A stretch of 8,928 nt of DNA, taken from the NCBI GenBank assembly GCA_900554725.1, contig USII01000035.1, forward strand, positions 1 to 8,928, written 5' to 3'. The notes under the pieces were generated by a model. The model did no database searches. It saw only the letters and a list, made by a program, of their open reading frames with translations, and was not told the origin of the DNA. This DNA is from an uncultured Eubacteriales bacterium. GTDB lineage: Bacteria; Bacillota; Clostridia; Christensenellales; Christensenellaceae. This document shows, piece by piece, positions 7,008 through 8,928 of the stretch. The position numbers and the translations under genes were made by a program. Each line of letters begins with the position of its first letter. Position 1 is the stretch's first letter.

Positions 7008-7961
7008 TCATATCAGCGCCAGGCTGCGCAGCAGGAAAATCCACGCAGTGATGGTCACGGCGGAGAAGAGCGTCGTATAGACGATGATGCTAGAAGAAAG
7101 CTCTCCGTCGTTATCCAGGTTGACAGACATGATATAGGAAGCCGCCGCAGTGGGCGAGGCGAACATCACAAGAATTGCCACCAGCTGCTGCTCCCGAAAT
7201 CCCAGCCATATCGCAAGGGGCAGGAACACCGCCGCCTGCCCGACCAGCTTGAGAAATGTCGCTATCAAAGCGGGTTTCAGGCAGCTTTTTGCAGCATCTA
7301 TCTGAAAGCTGGCCCCAATTGCCAGCAGCGCAAGGGGCGTCGCCAACTCCCCCACGCTCTCCAGCGAAGCCATGATCGCCCGGGGAAATGTGATACCCAG
7401 CGCCGCAAAGGGCAGGCCCAGAAGAATTCCCCAGAGGATGGGATTTTTCAAAACCCCAATCAGCGCCTGCTTTGCCTGGTGTTTCTTCCCTTCCTGCCCT
7501 TCGCGCTCTCCCTCCAGCATCAGGATGATCACCGCCATGATATTATAGAGCGGGGCGACGGATAAGATCATCACAGGCGCATAGGCGGCGCTGCCGTATA
7601 TATTCTGCATGAGCGCCACGCCAAGAAGCGCCGCACTTCCCCGGTAGGAACCCTGCACAAAGCTGCCTACCATGCTCTTATCCTTAAGAAACAGGCGCGC
7701 ACCCGCCCAGATAAGCAGAATGCATGCAAGACTGGAAAAAAAGCCAAACCCCAAAAATTTCAAATCCAGCAGCGCACCCGCATCCATCTGCGCGATTTCC
7801 AGGAACAGCATGACGGGCAGCGTCACAGAATAGGTAAGCTTATTTGCCGTAAGGACAAAGCCCTCCCCCAGCAGCTTTGCGCGCCGCAACCCCCATCCCA
7901 GCACGATGATCAAAAACACAGGGAGCGTTGCATTCAGGCTGTAAATAAAATGATCCAGCAT
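7008..7961 (-). CDS. Auxin efflux carrier (AEC) family permease
   Basis: A 317-residue hydrophobic protein with about ten predicted membrane segments in two halves, separated by a charged loop near residues 150-170 (EGEREGQEGKKHQAK). Family features are NKLTYSVTLPVMLF in the first half, QGSYRGSAALLGVAL mid-protein, LATPLALLAIGASF in the second half and ASPTAAASYIMS near the end. AEC proteins export small organic acids or amino-acid-like solutes, and the substrate here is unknown. The start at 7961 (MLDHFIYSL) was chosen for its membrane-helix onset and an AAGAGGA site; an upstream extension to 8162 would run through the promoter. It is the first gene of a probable two-gene unit with corA. Confidence 0.88.
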   Translation of the reverse strand: MLDHFIYSLNATLPVFLIIVLGWGLRRAKLLGEGFVLTANKLTYSVTLPVMLFLEIAQMDAGALLDLKFLGFGFFSSLACILLIWAGARLFLKDKSMVGSFVQGSYRGSAALLGVALMQNIYGSAAYAPVMILSVAPLYNIMAVIILMLEGEREGQEGKKHQAKQALIGVLKNPILWGILLGLPFAALGITFPRAIMASLESVGELATPLALLAIGASFQIDAAKSCLKPALIATFLKLVGQAAVFLPLAIWLGFREQQLVAILVMFASPTAAASYIMSVNLDNDGELSSSIIVYTTLFSAVTITAWIFLLRSLALI

Positions 7962-7994
7962 TGCATTCCTCTTCTTTTTTATGAGATTATTTCC

Positions 7995-8000
7995 ATTATA
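7995..8000 (-). promoter_or_regulatory. Extended -10 promoter for the AEC permease/corA unit
   Basis: The minus strand reads TGGTATAAT, a perfect TATAAT with the TG of an extended -10 element, 34 bases before the permease start. No good -35 is visible 17 bases upstream. The extended element would compensate for this. Confidence 0.6.
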
Positions 8001-8036
8001 CCACAAAATGCCTGGCCGGGCAGATGACTTGCCGCA

Positions 8037-8065
8037 TTGAAACGGCACAAAATTTATCTTACAAT
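8037..8065 (+). promoter_or_regulatory. Promoter of the VanR/VanS-like operon
   Basis: TTGAAA (8037-8042), a 17-base spacer and TACAAT (8060-8065) match the sigma-A consensus at five of six positions in each hexamer. The predicted start near 8072 leaves a leader of only about 14 bases, with a weak GGAAG as ribosome site. It sits back to back with the permease promoter in a 124-base divergent region. Confidence 0.65.
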
Positions 8066-8085
8066 AGACGCGGAAGCCTTTTGCT

Positions 8086-8764
8086 ATGAATGTATTGATT
8101 GTGGACGACGAAAAGGAAATCTCTGATCTCTTGACCCTATACCTCGAGGGGGAAACCTGCACGCCATTTGCTGCGCTTCTGTGGCGGAAGCTCTTCTTGC
8201 CCTAAAAGAGCAAAGCGTAGATCTTGCGCTGCTTGATGTGATGCTTCCAGATGGCGATGGCTTTTCCCTTTGCCGACAGCTTCGGGAAACATATAATTTT
8301 CCCATTCTCATGCTCACCGCAAGGGTGGAGGACAGGGATAAAATTTCCGGCCTGGCCTTTGGCGCAGATGATTATATCACAAAGCCCTTTAACCCGCTTG
8401 AGGTTGTCGCCCGAGTAAAGGCCAGCTTAGAAGATGCCGCAAATACGGCGCCGCCCCAAAAGAGGAGGAGCGGCTGGATATTGGGGGCCTCAGCATTTGC
8501 AGGCAAAGCCATACCTGCACGCTCAACGGAAAGCCCCTCTGCCTGACACCCACAGAATTCTCCATTCTCTGGATCCTCTGTCAGCGGCGAGGCAGCATTG
8601 TAGCAGCAGAAGAGCTGTTCCAGCAGGTCTGGGGCGAAAAATATCTGGATGGAAACAACACTGTCATGGTGCATATCCGCCGCCTGCGGGAAAAAACGGG
8701 CGAACCGCCGCGCAGGCCAAAGATCATCAAAACCGTATGGGGTGTTGGCTATAAAATCGATTAG
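8086..8764 (+). pseudogene. VanR-like OmpR-family response regulator, two frameshifts
   Basis: Three frames together give one full regulator. Frame one starts at the ATG at 8086 (MNVLIVDDEKEISDLLTLYL). The second frame (about 8150-8455) carries LLDVMLPDGDGF, with the phosphoacceptor Asp51 of the reconstructed protein, and DDYITKPFNPLEVVARVK. The third (about 8460-8764) carries the winged-helix domain with LTPTEFSILWIL, VMVHIRRLREK and IIKTVWGVGYKID. Restoring one base near the G-run at 8148-8152 and one near 8454-8461 (CCCC then AAAA) gives exactly 227 codons including the stop. That is close to the VanR length, and the C-terminal motifs are very VanR-like. Both losses are at homopolymers, so sequencing error is as likely as real decay. 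No resistance genes are visible, so a vancomycin role is not claimed. Confidence 0.8.
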
Positions 8765-8776
8765 CCCTCCATAAAA

Positions 8777-8795
8777 AGCGCGGCAGGCCCGCGCT
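8777..8795. other. Hairpin between the VanR-like and VanS-like genes
   Basis: AGCGCGG (8777-8783) pairs perfectly with CCGCGCT (8789-8795) across a five-base loop. On the plus strand no T-run follows. On the minus strand it is followed by TTTTTATG, so it could stop antisense transcription. It lies in the 53-base gap between the two genes. Confidence 0.45.
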
Positions 8796-8817
8796 CAAGA
8801 GGCAGGAGGTGGCAACA

Positions 8818-8928
8818 TTGAAGAAAGGCAGAAAAAGGGCGGACCTTCCAAAAAGGCTCCGCCAGGATATTTATAGAAGGCTCTTTTTGCGCATGATACT
8901 CTATTCTATTCTCTTTTGGGGTATCTTC
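8818..8928 (+). CDS. Sensor histidine kinase, N-terminal fragment (VanS-like by position)
   Basis: This frame starts at TTG (8818), seven bases after a strong AGGAGGT (8804-8810), and stays open for 37 codons to the right edge. The product begins MKKGRKRADLPKRLRQ, a basic cytoplasmic start, and then enters a hydrophobic segment (FLRMILYSILFWGIF) that is probably the first membrane helix. Its place directly after a VanR-like regulator is the main reason to call it a kinase, as no kinase motif is within the window. A TTG start here is judged from the ribosome site, and no nearer ATG fits. Confidence 0.6.
   Translation, partial: MKKGRKRADLPKRLRQDIYRRLFLRMILYSILFWGIF

Noticed and set aside
8148..8462. 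Programmed -1 ribosomal frameshifting in the VanR-like gene
   Set aside because: The site contexts (GAG GGG GAA and CCC CAA AAG) do not allow good re-pairing in both P and A sites, and two programmed shifts in one regulator gene would be unprecedented to my knowledge.
8434..8754. A 106-codon plus-strand frame in the VanR-like gene
   Set aside because: It is an alternative frame. The winged-helix motifs are encoded in a different frame over the same bases, and this frame gives a compositionally odd product.

Overview
The window looks like a chromosomal segment from a Gram-positive anaerobe of the Clostridia (Bacillota). The basis is strong GGAGG-type ribosome sites before most genes, a lipoprotein-type PstS, a VanR-like regulator and the gene order of the phosphate operon. 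No rRNA, tRNA, CRISPR array, transposase or phage gene was seen.

Positions 1-5310 (minus strand, read right to left) hold a complete phosphate-starvation operon: pstS, pstC, pstA, pstB, phoU, phoB and the start of a phoR-type kinase that leaves the window at its left edge. From pstC onward the genes overlap or nearly touch. PstS captures phosphate outside the cell, PstC and PstA form the channel and PstB powers it. PhoU reports transport status to the PhoR kinase, and PhoB is the DNA-binding output. A 247-base region (5311-5557) separates pstS from a divergent GNAT acetyltransferase gene and carries repeated TTTTACA elements that resemble Pho boxes. The acetyltransferase gene ends in a clear terminator.

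Positions 6151-7961 (minus strand) hold a two-gene unit: an auxin-efflux-carrier (AEC) family permease followed by a CorA-type divalent cation channel. A 124-base divergent promoter region (7962-8085) separates it from a plus-strand VanR/VanS-like two-component system. Its regulator is broken by two apparent one-base losses at homopolymers, and its kinase runs off the right edge.

Three points stand out. PstS is circularly permuted relative to the textbook order: the SREDGSGTRGAF half comes first and the GSSSVTPVMEKL half last. The base composition changes abruptly inside pstB, near position 2219, from about 65% GC on the left to about 48% GC on the right, and an internal tract of phoU also has the lower GC. 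The VanR-like gene carries two frameshifts in the same direction. I saw no wholly unknown multi-gene system.
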